The position numbers and the translations under genes were made by a program. 64,000 nucleotides of DNA from Tritrichomonas foetus (taxonomy: Eukaryota > Parabasalia > Tritrichomonadida > Tritrichomonadidae): contig MLAK01000708.1 in the NCBI GenBank assembly GCA_001839685.1, positions 2,325 through 66,324 of the forward strand. Reading direction: 5' to 3'. Below the pieces are notes generated by a model, which worked only from the letters and a program-made list of their open reading frames with translations, was not told the origin of the DNA and ran no database searches. The stretch's first letter is position 1; every line of letters begins with the position of its first letter. Shown here piece after piece: positions 19,572 to 29,801 of the stretch.

Positions 19572-19769
19572 TCAAGAAAAATGTGATGAAAGATAGTTTT
19601 GAGTTAAAGATAAAGTGGCATGGTTGAAACGTATATCCGGATAAGCTGGGCCTTTTCCATGCCATCCAATTGGTTTTTGGAATTGGAAGTTTTCTGAGTA
19701 ATAAAAAAGGTGGAATAACAGGACAGCAAGAACAGTTATTAGCAAGCCTAAAAAAGCACATTGTGCCAT
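19572..19769 (-). CDS. Small single-pass membrane protein (hypothetical)
   Basis: 65 residues starting MAQCAF at ATG 19769. Residues about 5-25 form one hydrophobic segment (FLGLLITVLAVLLFHLFYY). The soluble tail is aromatic (GWHGKGPAYPDIRF). It starts 67 bases downstream of the end of the ALDH gene on the same strand. TCATTAA sits roughly 30 bases upstream. Another ATG four bases upstream (19773) opens a different frame with a less convincing product. No family recognised. Confidence 0.4.
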   Translation of the reverse strand: MAQCAFLGLLITVLAVLLFHLFYYSENFQFQKPIGWHGKGPAYPDIRFNHATLSLTQNYLSSHFS

Positions 19770-19836
19770 TCATTTTAAAAACAATCTTGAGTTAATGATA
19801 TTCTTAATAAAGATACTTTTTAGTCAAAGAAACTTG

Positions 19837-21231
19837 CTAAGCGAATTTCTTAAGAAGTGAAAGGTGTGAATCTGTGTATGGTGGATATCTGATGTCAAGA
19901 TCAATCATCGTTCCATGAGTGATGACTGGTTTATTGTGAGAAAGTGCACGAATTCCGTATTTGCCGTGGTATTGACCCATTCCTGAGTTTCCAACACCAC
20001 CAAATGGGCAGAATGGTGAAGAAACGTGGAAAGTTGTATCGTTCATCATTATAGCGCCCGAGGATGTATTCCTCACGAAGAGATCGAGTGTCTTATTGTT
20101 GTCAGACAGGACATAAAGTGCGAGTGGCTTTTCTCGCTGATTGATAAACTGGATCGCCTCTTTAGCATCTTTCACTTTGATTAATGGAAGAACAGGTCCG
20201 AAAATTTCTTCTGTCATGAGCTGAGAATCGAGTGCTGGTGATTCAATAACTGTTGGCCCAATGTACAAGCGTGAGGCGTCTCTAAATCCTTCAACTAGTT
20301 TATTTCCATTGCTTGTTTCAATTGCCCTCACGATTCGATCGAAATGCTGCTTGCAAATAATATGGGTGATATTATCATTATATTCGCTAACATCGCCATA
20401 TAACTCTTTAATTGCTTGAACCAAAGTCTCCTTGAATGAATCCCAAACTTTTTCATTGACTAAAACATAGTCCGGGCAAACGCAGGTCTGTCCGCCGTTG
20501 AAGAACTTGCCCCAAACAAGTCTTTTACAGCATTTCATCATCGACAAACTATTGTCCACATAAACTGGCGACTTTCCGCCAAGTTCAAGCAAAGTTGGCG
20601 TCAAATGCTCAGATGCAGCCCTCATAATCGTCTTGGCAACGGCCGGCGAGCCAGTGTAGAAGATGAAATCAAATCGTTGCTTGAGAATATCATCGCAGAT
20701 GGCAGTTGGACCGCAGACAACAACGGTTCCTTTCGGATCAAGATATTTGGGGAAAAGATCCTGATAAAGTTTTGCGCACGCTGGTGTCTTGGATGATGGC
20801 TTGAAGAGACAGACATTGCCGCATGCGAGAATTGGAGCAATTGTTGAAAAACCGAGATACATTGGATAATTATATGGAATGAAGTCAAGAACAACTCCGT
20901 AGGGTTCTGGCGCGACGGTTGTTGATCCTGGATAAAGGGCCCATGGATTTGAGAACTTCTTTGGCTGAAGCCACTTCTCCAGATTCTTCAATGTATGCTC
21001 GATATCGCTGACGACGTTTGCAATTAAAAGTGCAGCCTCAAAGTGATGTGAACCCATATCAGAATTCATTGCATCAACCCAGGCCTGTGAATTTTCGTTA
21101 AGGAGTTTAATTAATCCTTTTAATTGAGATTGGCGCCATTTGAGCGATTTTGTGGCACCTGAATTAAAGTAATCGCGGAGTTCGTTCACGATCGTAGGAA
21201 TTCTTTCAACTGGAGTTGGTGTTGCTGACAT
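19837..21231 (-). CDS. Aldehyde dehydrogenase, ALDH3-like
   Basis: 464-residue NAD(P)-dependent aldehyde dehydrogenase, which oxidises aldehydes to acids. Motifs seen: PYNYP with the catalytic Asn (usually PWNYP), KPSSKTPA, FIFYTGSPAVAK, ELGGKSPVYVD with the general-base Glu, FFNGGQTCVCPDYVL with the catalytic Cys, TEEIFGPVLP, and PFGGVGNSGMGQYHGKYG. Length and motif spellings fit the ALDH3 (fatty/aromatic aldehyde) class. It ends in a soluble tail without the membrane anchor of fatty ALDH. ATG 21231 is preceded by TCATTTTTTTT at 21250-21260 on the minus strand. Substrate is not decidable from sequence. Confidence 0.95.
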   Translation of the reverse strand: MSATPTPVERIPTIVNELRDYFNSGATKSLKWRQSQLKGLIKLLNENSQAWVDAMNSDMGSHHFEAALLIANVVSDIEHTLKNLEKWLQPKKFSNPWALYPGSTTVAPEPYGVVLDFIPYNYPMYLGFSTIAPILACGNVCLFKPSSKTPACAKLYQDLFPKYLDPKGTVVVCGPTAICDDILKQRFDFIFYTGSPAVAKTIMRAASEHLTPTLLELGGKSPVYVDNSLSMMKCCKRLVWGKFFNGGQTCVCPDYVLVNEKVWDSFKETLVQAIKELYGDVSEYNDNITHIICKQHFDRIVRAIETSNGNKLVEGFRDASRLYIGPTVIESPALDSQLMTEEIFGPVLPLIKVKDAKEAIQFINQREKPLALYVLSDNNKTLDLFVRNTSSGAIMMNDTTFHVSSPFCPFGGVGNSGMGQYHGKYGIRALSHNKPVITHGTMIDLDIRYPPYTDSHLSLLKKFA

Positions 21232-21249
21232 TTATTTCGATTACGATTC

Positions 21250-21260
21250 AAAAAAAATGA
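21250..21260 (-). promoter_or_regulatory. Initiator-like TCATTTTTTTT upstream of ALDH
   Basis: Minus-strand TCAY(T/A) match with its A about 26 bases from ATG 21231. An additional TCACCTTTC lies just upstream. Confidence 0.4.
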
Positions 21261-21671
21261 AAGGTGAAGTCAATTTTGTGTGATTATTCAAATTATTGAT
21301 CGAAATTCTTCAGATTCGATCAACTTTTTTGAATATTGAGCGTAAAAAAATTCTAATGATTTTTGGTAGTAAACTTTTTGACATGATATTTATCGTGATT
21401 TTCTCAAAAAATTTTATTCATGTCATTTCATCCGGCCAACTTCTTTAGAAGCGTATTGAATTTTCGATGAATTTTGACCGAACACTATCATAAAAAGTGG
21501 ATATCCAGAAATCTATTTGAATACATTTGAAAACGGGAAAATTTCTGAATTTCATGAAATTTTTACTTTCCAGAAAAAGAACAATAGATTTTTTTCATGC
21601 GCAAACATTACACAAGTTGTGTAACTCAAGCCTTAGTTGTTTCATCTTTCCTTTAGCTAGCTGGAAATTCA

Positions 21672-21885
21672 TCAATTCAAAAGCAATAAATATTCTTGTT
21701 GATAAATATTTTTTGTTCGAAGTTCGACCAAAATAAAGTGTAAGGATATATTTATGTAATCTGAAGAAATTTGGCTGAACTTTTCATGGAAATAATAAAT
21801 TGTATCATTTCCGGATTCTGCAGTAGCTTGAAGGCCATTATCACCAAACATGTCTTTTATATGAATACCAACATTTTTGAATTGA
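21672..21885 (-). other. Small frame interrupted by the TTAA element
   Basis: Codes FKNVGIHIKDMFGDNG and AESGNDTIYYFHEKF, a fairly protein-like composition, ending at a stop at 21672. The frame enters the TTAA element at its upstream side. Joining it to the sequence beyond 25267 across one TTAA gives a continuous frame of about 93 codons starting with ATG at 25335. It may be a disrupted small gene or chance. Confidence 0.2.
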
Positions 21886-21889
21886 TTAA
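21886..21889. repeat. TTAA target site, left end of element copy 1
   Basis: TTAA precedes GGGCATAG at the element start. TTAA duplication is typical of piggyBac and Kolobok families. Confidence 0.6.
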
Positions 21890-22907
21890 GGGCATAGTTT
21901 AGCAAGAGATGGTTATATTTATTTGAGAGAAATAGGTTGTTTATCGATATCTTCGGGGAAAATTTATGAAATCAATTGTTAACTTAGTTTAAAGAATATA
22001 TAGACGTAGTTAATAAAGATGAAATCATAATAATAATTTATTTCGTTTTTATTCCACACTTTTGGATGACATGCTTGGGGAAATTGAAACTTTTTGTAAG
22101 TGTTTACAATTTACAAAATAATTAACAGAATATTTTGTAAATATAAAATAGAATTATCTTTTTATTTTATCTATAATATTTTATTATATTCTGATATAGC
22201 TTTTTATATTTGATGTTTTATATGATATATTTTTTTCAGCATATTATATTGGAGTGAAAAGTGGATTCATTAAAAAAAGAAGAAAATGATTGAAAAAATT
22301 GAATGCTATTCAAAGAAAAAATTTTTATCATTCATCTGAGTACTTCGAATATAGAAAAGCATTGCGAAAACAAATCAAAAAACCATTAGACATGAAAGCA
22401 TCTCTTTATAAACCCAATCCCTACATCTAGAGTTAACCAGTAAATGAAATAATCATATGATTAGTAAAAATTATTAGTTTCCTATTTTTCCCAGTAACAG
22501 ACATTTCAAGTCCTAAATTTTACATATCAAATTATCTTGTGAATTTCAGAAAGATAGATAATGACTATACTAAAAAAAATTGAATGAAAATAAAATATGA
22601 ATAAATTTAATTTGATTTAAATCATTAATATTATTATTTTACATCTCATGCAGCTATTAACTAATAATATAATATATCTTATTACAATATTAACACTATA
22701 TTAATTAGATATCAAAAGATATTTCAAATATAAATTTTCTGATGGTAACTTTTTCAGAAAATGATTATTTTTAATTTGTGAGGCCCCAAAAATGGACTGT
22801 TTAAAACATCTTTATCCAATTTATTTTCTGCATATAATAATAAATAAATTTAATTACCCATTAGAATACAAATACAAATACATAGCAACAATATAAGAAT
22901 TATTTAT
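21890..22907 (+). mobile_element. TTAA-flanked inverted-repeat element, copy 1 (cut by assembly gap)
   Basis: The first 1018 bases of an element starting GGGCATAGTTTAGCAAGAGA. It aligns without gaps to 23895-24912 at a fixed offset of 2005; I see one difference (22569, C versus A). It runs into the run of Ns, so its right end is missing. No transposase-like frame. Confidence 0.8.
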
Positions 22908-23889
22908 NNNNNNNNNNNNNNNNNNNNNNNNNNNNNNNNNNNNNNNNNNNNNNNNNNNNNNNNNNNNNNNNNNNNNNNNNNNNNNNNNNNNNNNNNNNNN
23001 NNNNNNNNNNNNNNNNNNNNNNNNNNNNNNNNNNNNNNNNNNNNNNNNNNNNNNNNNNNNNNNNNNNNNNNNNNNNNNNNNNNNNNNNNNNNNNNNNNNN
23101 NNNNNNNNNNNNNNNNNNNNNNNNNNNNNNNNNNNNNNNNNNNNNNNNNNNNNNNNNNNNNNNNNNNNNNNNNNNNNNNNNNNNNNNNNNNNNNNNNNNN
23201 NNNNNNNNNNNNNNNNNNNNNNNNNNNNNNNNNNNNNNNNNNNNNNNNNNNNNNNNNNNNNNNNNNNNNNNNNNNNNNNNNNNNNNNNNNNNNNNNNNNN
23301 NNNNNNNNNNNNNNNNNNNNNNNNNNNNNNNNNNNNNNNNNNNNNNNNNNNNNNNNNNNNNNNNNNNNNNNNNNNNNNNNNNNNNNNNNNNNNNNNNNNN
23401 NNNNNNNNNNNNNNNNNNNNNNNNNNNNNNNNNNNNNNNNNNNNNNNNNNNNNNNNNNNNNNNNNNNNNNNNNNNNNNNNNNNNNNNNNNNNNNNNNNNN
23501 NNNNNNNNNNNNNNNNNNNNNNNNNNNNNNNNNNNNNNNNNNNNNNNNNNNNNNNNNNNNNNNNNNNNNNNNNNNNNNNNNNNNNNNNNNNNNNNNNNNN
23601 NNNNNNNNNNNNNNNNNNNNNNNNNNNNNNNNNNNNNNNNNNNNNNNNNNNNNNNNNNNNNNNNNNNNNNNNNNNNNNNNNNNNNNNNNNNNNNNNNNNN
23701 NNNNNNNNNNNNNNNNNNNNNNNNNNNNNNNNNNNNNNNNNNNNNNNNNNNNNNNNNNNNNNNNNNNNNNNNNNNNNNNNNNNNNNNNNNNNNNNNNNNN
23801 NNNNNNNNNNNNNNNNNNNNNNNNNNNNNNNNNNNNNNNNNNNNNNNNNNNNNNNNNNNNNNNNNNNNNNNNNNNNNNNNNNNNNNNNN
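22908..23889. other. Assembly gap (982 N)
   Basis: Undetermined bases between two near-identical repeat copies. Any apparent frame here is an artefact. The gap size may be an estimate. Confidence 1.
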
Positions 23890-23894
23890 TTTAA

Positions 23895-25267
23895 GGGCAT
23901 AGTTTAGCAAGAGATGGTTATATTTATTTGAGAGAAATAGGTTGTTTATCGATATCTTCGGGGAAAATTTATGAAATCAATTGTTAACTTAGTTTAAAGA
24001 ATATATAGACGTAGTTAATAAAGATGAAATCATAATAATAATTTATTTCGTTTTTATTCCACACTTTTGGATGACATGCTTGGGGAAATTGAAACTTTTT
24101 GTAAGTGTTTACAATTTACAAAATAATTAACAGAATATTTTGTAAATATAAAATAGAATTATCTTTTTATTTTATCTATAATATTTTATTATATTCTGAT
24201 ATAGCTTTTTATATTTGATGTTTTATATGATATATTTTTTTCAGCATATTATATTGGAGTGAAAAGTGGATTCATTAAAAAAAGAAGAAAATGATTGAAA
24301 AAATTGAATGCTATTCAAAGAAAAAATTTTTATCATTCATCTGAGTACTTCGAATATAGAAAAGCATTGCGAAAACAAATCAAAAAACCATTAGACATGA
24401 AAGCATCTCTTTATAAACCCAATCCCTACATCTAGAGTTAACCAGTAAATGAAATAATCATATGATTAGTAAAAATTATTAGTTTCCTATTTTTCCCAGT
24501 AACAGACATTTCAAGTCCTAAATTTTACATATCAAATTATCTTGTGAATTTCAGAAAGATAGATAATGACTATAATAAAAAAAATTGAATGAAAATAAAA
24601 TATGAATAAATTTAATTTGATTTAAATCATTAATATTATTATTTTACATCTCATGCAGCTATTAACTAATAATATAATATATCTTATTACAATATTAACA
24701 CTATATTAATTAGATATCAAAAGATATTTCAAATATAAATTTTCTGATGGTAACTTTTTCAGAAAATGATTATTTTTAATTTGTGAGGCCCCAAAAATGG
24801 ACTGTTTAAAACATCTTTATCCAATTTATTTTCTGCATATAATAATAAATAAATTTAATTACCCATTAGAATACAAATACAAATACATAGCAACAATATA
24901 AGAATTATTTATTTCTTCCAGTTGGGGATACTTAAACAACCAATTTTAAAAAATTTATTCCGGCATTATCGTCATCTATCAAAAATCGTTAGCAGGCAAC
25001 TTAAATCATTCATAGGAATGTCTACAACTTGACGTCGAGCTTTCTCAGCCACGAAAAAATAATTGATGATGGAATCTTCATTTCTCATGATGATAACATT
25101 TAACTGATATTTCAGATTTATCAGCTATAATAAAACTATAAAATCATATTTAGGACATCGAACAGGTTTTTGGGATTACATTTTTCTATTTAATTGGAAT
25201 GTTTGACCATCCATGGAGAAATTAAGGCCAAAATATAAATATAACCATCTCTTGCTAAACTATGCCC
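23895..25267 (+). mobile_element. TTAA-flanked inverted-repeat element, copy 2 (1373 bp)
   Basis: Starts GGGCATAGTTTAGCAAGAGA and ends with the reverse complement (TCTCTTGCTAAACTATGCCC). The match extends further inside through GGTTATATTTAT, about 32 bp in all. TTAA flanks both sides (23891-23894 and 25268-25271). No long frame, so it looks like a non-autonomous, MITE-like member of a TTAA-targeting family (piggyBac or Kolobok type, undecided). Contig sequence resumes exactly at its left end. Confidence 0.85.
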
Positions 25268-25271
25268 TTAA

Positions 25272-25637
25272 CAATTTTTTCAGTTTCTCTTTCAAAAAAA
25301 AAATGTGAGTTCGTCCTCACCAATCTATGCATCATATTTCAATGATGTGAAAGGACTTTCATCCGCCAAATAACTCATATATCCGCATTTTGCTGACATA
25401 TGAAAAATTGTTGGTTATTTTCAAAAATTTTTCAAAATATGGAGCTCCATTTTCAAGTAGATATTTTATTGGCAAGTGTCTGCATGCTAAAAATCAGCAG
25501 CAGTCATGAAAATCTAAAATCTAAAATCATACATACAGCCATATAAGCATAGAAAAAATATGTGTTTAGAATTGGTTGGGTGAAATATTTGAATTTATTG
25601 GCCATATATTTTCTGAAATTAGTGTGACGTTTAAAAA
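25272..25637. other. Intergenic upstream of the SET-domain gene
   Basis: AT-rich spacer. Short minus-strand coding-like fragment directly beside the element (see 21672-21885). Promoter of the downstream gene not identified. Confidence 0.4.
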
Positions 25638-27056
25638 ATGGACGAAAACTTAAAATCACCTATTTTTCACACCACTGTTCCTGTAGTTGATTTTGAGTTC
25701 AATAATTCTCCACTACTATCAGAGCTCTTTGAAATATTCAATAATTTTCCCACAGATGCATTACATGTATTTCTCAATGCATTGGAATCACCCCGATTTT
25801 CCATGATGAGGCAGCAGCCGAATTTTGTGAACCCATCGCCTGAAAACCACCACTTAAAACCGCTTTTTGAAGTAATTCGTCGAACTTCAAATTCGAAATT
25901 ATATGACGTGATTTTGGCAACTTCAATTATTACAAATGTCAGTCCGGATGAAATAGTACGACTTTCCAAAATCGAAATTGCGAAAATCCAACTCGATTTA
26001 ATAAATTTGGCATTAAATTCAATCTACAAGCCAGAATCAACAGTCGCTTTTCGGTCAACAGGCAGAATTTCTATTATTAAAACCCGGCCAACCATACCTG
26101 ACACTTTTCATCGCTATTTTAATTCCCGCGATTTATTATTTGCCAAATTCCCAGAAAATCGAGAAATTGACAAATTAGTAAAATCACCAAATAGCGGAAT
26201 AACTCGTGATTTACTCAACGCGCCCGGATTTTCATCTGCTGATTTATCAACCGGCTTTAATAAGAGAAATGGAATTCCTGATGTTATCTGCTATAATGAT
26301 ATTGATAACGAAACGCCATTGATTATAAAATGGGTCGATTTACTGAAATTTCCAAGAGCTTTTTCAAATCACAAAATTGGATGTCAGAAAAACTGCTTCG
26401 ATTGCTTGACTTGTCATCAGAAAACAATAAATGGTAAAAAGACGTTAACCTATCAAAAAGATGGAAGAATAAATATCGAAGATTTGAAAGATCATATTCC
26501 ATTAATTTTTGAATGCAATGAACAATGCTGTTGTGAATTACCACAAGGATCACACTCATCAGAATCCTCAATGAATTACCATCAATGTCCAAATAAAGTT
26601 GTTCAAAAAAGATGGAAATGGAAATTAGCAGTTATTCGAACAACAAGGTCATTTGAATGGACTGTTCGAACTTTTGAATTCATTCCAAAAGGTTCATTCG
26701 TATGTGAAATGCTGGGAAGAGTCATCTCAAGCCAAAGTGAACTTGAAGTAACTTTAAAATCGAGTGGCCAAAATGGAAAAAGCGCACTTTATAACCTTGA
26801 TGCGTATCATGTGCCTGTTGATGCTATGCTCATCATGGATACACAGGATCATGGAAATGTATCTTCTTATATGGAACCTTCCTTGATTCCCAACCTTGTT
26901 CCAATTTCAATCTGCATTGGAGAAGCATTATCTTGCCACAGAATTGCGTTTTTTGCAATAAGAGATATTTTTCCAAACGAGGACTTGACTTTTCATCCCA
27001 ACTATTCTTTCAACTGGTCAAAACATCTTCTTAGACTTGAAAGAAATAGAAAATAA
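25638..27056 (+). CDS. SUV39-type pre-SET/SET domain protein with degenerate catalytic motifs
   Basis: 472 residues. Pre-SET, about 249-320: GCQKNCFDCLTC, FECNEQCCCELPQG and HQCPNKVVQ, a Cys pattern that would hold the zinc cluster of SUV39-class histone methyltransferases. SET, about 328-458: WTVRTFEFIPKGSFVCEMLG and RIAFFAIRDIFPNEDLTF are close to family consensus. The active site is not: RFxNHxCxPN is replaced by SYMEPSLIPN (410-419), losing the Asn-His-x-Cys of the cofactor and substrate site. The catalytic DY of LTFDYxY is HP (453-454). There is no post-SET Cys cluster. It is probably a non-catalytic chromatin protein. N-terminal 240 residues unrecognised. ATG 25638 is the first in frame. 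Confidence 0.82.
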   Translation: MDENLKSPIFHTTVPVVDFEFNNSPLLSELFEIFNNFPTDALHVFLNALESPRFSMMRQQPNFVNPSPENHHLKPLFEVIRRTSNSKLYDVILATSIITNVSPDEIVRLSKIEIAKIQLDLINLALNSIYKPESTVAFRSTGRISIIKTRPTIPDTFHRYFNSRDLLFAKFPENREIDKLVKSPNSGITRDLLNAPGFSSADLSTGFNKRNGIPDVICYNDIDNETPLIIKWVDLLKFPRAFSNHKIGCQKNCFDCLTCHQKTINGKKTLTYQKDGRINIEDLKDHIPLIFECNEQCCCELPQGSHSSESSMNYHQCPNKVVQKRWKWKLAVIRTTRSFEWTVRTFEFIPKGSFVCEMLGRVISSQSELEVTLKSSGQNGKSALYNLDAYHVPVDAMLIMDTQDHGNVSSYMEPSLIPNLVPISICIGEALSCHRIAFFAIRDIFPNEDLTFHPNYSFNWSKHLLRLERNRK

Positions 27057-27743
27057 TACTATACATGTTTTTTAAAATATAACTGTCCCTTAATTCTTTC
27101 CCTTTATTTTGATTTTTTTATCAGATATTAATTTCTAAATAATCAAATTGAATTCATTGTGTCTTGATTTTCTTAAAACTTTCTCTTATATATTCACACA
27201 ATATGTTAATTAAGCGAGTAATTAATTCGTTATTTTCAAACAATAGTCGAAAATCATTTTGTTCAATATCTATTGTTTACTGTACATACCAGAAATGGGA
27301 TTATTGTAATTATGTATTGATAAACAGTTGAGTCGGATTTATATATCTCTTCAACAAAAATAGAGGAAATTGAAGTTTTATTTTTCTTAAATTCAAAGCC
27401 TAACTCTAATTCATGATATACAATATCCCATTTTCTCAATATCCTCTGGATTTCATCTATTAAGATTAATGAATGTAATATTGACGTCAATCAAAAATTG
27501 AAAATACAAGCATTTGTTTTATGATTTTATTGATGCCAGAGGCCGATATCACATACAGACTTGTAATATAGATAGAATCATTATAATAATTATAGAATAT
27601 ATGAGTTTGTGGAACTAATTGTAAAAGAACAGCAATTTCATGATAATATTTTTCTTTAATTTCGAAAGAAAAATGCAAATAAAGCCAAAATAATAATAAA
27701 AACACTTTATTACAAAAAAAATTTCAGTGAAATCGATATAAAA
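27057..27743. other. Intergenic, AT-rich
   Basis: Two overlapping minus-strand frames (27263-27490 and 27487-27705) have plausible composition, but the first begins at a non-ATG codon and the two lie in different frames. They may be remnants of one decayed gene; no homology recognised. Confidence 0.3.
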
Positions 27744-28235
27744 CTACATTTCATTCATATCTTCTTCATACATGAGCTTTTCAATAAGAATTGAATCAAT
27801 TGCAGTTTTATCGACTCCAAACTGAGGCTGAAGGCACACCCAATTAATAAATGTGAGTTGGTTTCCCATCAGCAGATTTATTCCTTGGAGTTTATTACCA
27901 GATTTATTTGCCATAAACCTCATATTTACAAAGTATTTGGAAATCCAGAAAGTCCAATCAACTTCATTCAACTTCCCTTCGAGATAAAACAAATCATCAC
28001 GACTTATTCCCATAACAGGATCCAACATAGGTCCTACAGCAACATTATTACATGGTGTACATTCCACTTCATTTATAGAAATAGAAAAAAATATTTTCCA
28101 AATTGGTTTTAAATTATCATATCTTTCATTACATTTTGGGCAAAACCCTAATTCGTCATTTATAATGCATTGGCAATTTTCACATTGCCTTGCTAAAAGA
28201 TCAGGTCGACATTTTGTAAATAATGTTGTAAGCAT
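27744..28235 (-). CDS. Zinc-ribbon OB-fold protein, RPA70 C-domain-like
   Basis: 163 residues. A zinc ribbon CENCQCIINDELGFCPKC is followed by KPIWKIFFSISINEVE, then VMGISRDDLFYLEGKLNE and FVNMRFMANKSG. This order matches the DNA-binding domain C of replication protein A large subunit: the CxxC...CxxC ribbon inserted in an OB fold, the SVNI-type strand, the LLG.sa.eL helix and the FRVRVK-type strand. RPA70 itself has four OB folds, so this would be a lone domain or a paralogue acting in single-stranded DNA binding. The frame opens at GTG 28238; ATG 28235 is the start used. The match is by pattern only. Confidence 0.45.
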   Translation of the reverse strand: MLTTLFTKCRPDLLARQCENCQCIINDELGFCPKCNERYDNLKPIWKIFFSISINEVECTPCNNVAVGPMLDPVMGISRDDLFYLEGKLNEVDWTFWISKYFVNMRFMANKSGNKLQGINLLMGNQLTFINWVCLQPQFGVDKTAIDSILIEKLMYEEDMNEM

Positions 28236-28403
28236 CACTTTAAAAATTAGAAATAAAAATTCATAAGTTATTTGGTTCTAATTCAACCATATATCTTCTG
28301 AATATTCAATGACATTGTGGGTACATGTGTGATCATTTATAAATTCAAATTAGAGAATTGACCATATATGATAGATATTTGACCTTTGAATGTTCATCAA
28401 AAT

Positions 28404-29801
28404 ATGTTTTTTCTTTTCCTTTCTTTATTTGTGGTTTCTGAGCCAACATCAGATCTAACGCCGCCATTCTACCCTAACGAGAAAAATCGAATTGGCTACT
28501 GGGACGTTGGTGGAGCCGCCATCGTCTATGACACGCATATCATTCTTTCCCCGCCCGTTCAATACCGCAAGGGCTCCATCTGGAGCACTCTCCCTATTCC
28601 ATACGGTGAGTGGTCAATCGACTTCGAATTCAATATCACAGAAGGCAACGGGGGAGGATTCGCTATTTGGCTGATCAACAAACACGGAGACGATGGCAAC
28701 TTTTTCGGAGGGCCGCAATCATTCCAAGGCCTAGTGTTTACCGGATCTGTTCTTGAAGACGGAGAAGACGGAAATAAAATAAAGTTCGATTTATTTCAAT
28801 CCAAAGGAAGTGATACTTTTGACATGGAGAAAACTCGCCAAGAACAATCAAAAAGTTCATCCACAATCAAAACCGAAAACAAACCAATCGATTTACGCAT
28901 GCATATCACGCAAAATAATATTTCTCTTCAAATCCGAAACAGAAACTATCAAAACGGTCTGGAAAACGATAACTTTTTCAATCGAATTAACAAAAACTAC
29001 CAAAACAAACAAAATAACGGAAATCATGAAAATATCGAATTTATTAATCTGATTCAAGCGAATTTAACCGTCGATTTGAGTAAAGCGTGGCTCGGACTAA
29101 CCGCAATGTCGGACGATTTCACATCACGAGTTGATTTTTATTCCGCCAAATTTAATGTTATCGAATACATGCAAAAGAGGTTCCAGGATTCGAAAAAGCA
29201 GCAGCACCTCTCCACTCAAAACAAAAAAGTGATACCAACCAGGAGAGTCATTCTTCGAAATCCGGAATTCGTTCGAATGAAGAAAGAAATAGTTTATCGG
29301 AATGAAAAGAATGGCAATATTTTGAGTCTAAGCGATTCTGACCAGAATGCGAAAAAAGTAGACGACGTTTTAGAAGTTTGTGATGAATTCGGTGAAGTTT
29401 TGTCGCAAGTTGCAACCTACGGCCAATTAAGTGAATTTGTGAGGAAAACGATCGTTCCGTATACTCAAAATTGGCACAAGAGAACGTTTAAAATAATTGA
29501 AAGCGTATCGACTGCAAAATCAATGCTCACTGAAGCTTTCAATCAAACAAAAGCACTTATTTATGTATTCAATACGACGGTTAGTGAAATGACAACTAAA
29601 ACTGATCGGAAAATTGGTAATTTGAATGATTTGTTGAATACCGAAGTGTTTGAACAAGATAAACAGGACAGAGAACGATTACAAGATGTTATAAAACCAT
29701 CTATCTTCTTGCGTGTCCTTAAATATGTGTCTATTGCTGAAATTTCAGTTTTTGCTGCTGCCTGTCTGCTTCATCTCGCTAGAGGCGAGTTTTCTGTTTG
29801 A
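28404..29801 (+). CDS. L-type lectin (ERGIC-53/VIP36-like) cargo receptor
   Basis: 465 residues. A signal peptide (MFFLFLSLFVVSEP) is followed by a leguminous-type lectin domain, about 18-250: PFYPNEKNRIGYWDVGGAA, QYRKGSIWSTLPIPYGEWSIDFEFNITE, GGGFAIWLINK, GPQSFQGLVF and LGLTAMSDDFTSRVDFY, the ERGIC-53 strand order. An Asn-rich insert (NYQNKQNNGN) interrupts it near 190-215. A coiled stalk and a weak C-terminal hydrophobic segment (ISVFAAACLLHLA) follow. These receptors carry glycoproteins from ER to Golgi. ATG 28404 is chosen because the TTG upstream is unlikely and TTCATCAAAAT lies directly before it. The membrane anchor is short; the +1 frame just beyond encodes a more hydrophobic stretch, so a 3' frameshift or intron is possible. 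Confidence 0.85.
   Translation: MFFLFLSLFVVSEPTSDLTPPFYPNEKNRIGYWDVGGAAIVYDTHIILSPPVQYRKGSIWSTLPIPYGEWSIDFEFNITEGNGGGFAIWLINKHGDDGNFFGGPQSFQGLVFTGSVLEDGEDGNKIKFDLFQSKGSDTFDMEKTRQEQSKSSSTIKTENKPIDLRMHITQNNISLQIRNRNYQNGLENDNFFNRINKNYQNKQNNGNHENIEFINLIQANLTVDLSKAWLGLTAMSDDFTSRVDFYSAKFNVIEYMQKRFQDSKKQQHLSTQNKKVIPTRRVILRNPEFVRMKKEIVYRNEKNGNILSLSDSDQNAKKVDDVLEVCDEFGEVLSQVATYGQLSEFVRKTIVPYTQNWHKRTFKIIESVSTAKSMLTEAFNQTKALIYVFNTTVSEMTTKTDRKIGNLNDLLNTEVFEQDKQDRERLQDVIKPSIFLRVLKYVSIAEISVFAAACLLHLARGEFSV

Noticed and set aside
22854..23910. Two frames of over 330 codons on the minus strand
   Set aside because: They consist almost entirely of unknown bases in the assembly gap.
27263..27705. Two adjoining minus-strand frames
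   Set aside because: No homology, the downstream one lacks an ATG start, and they lie in different frames; kept only as a note on the spacer.
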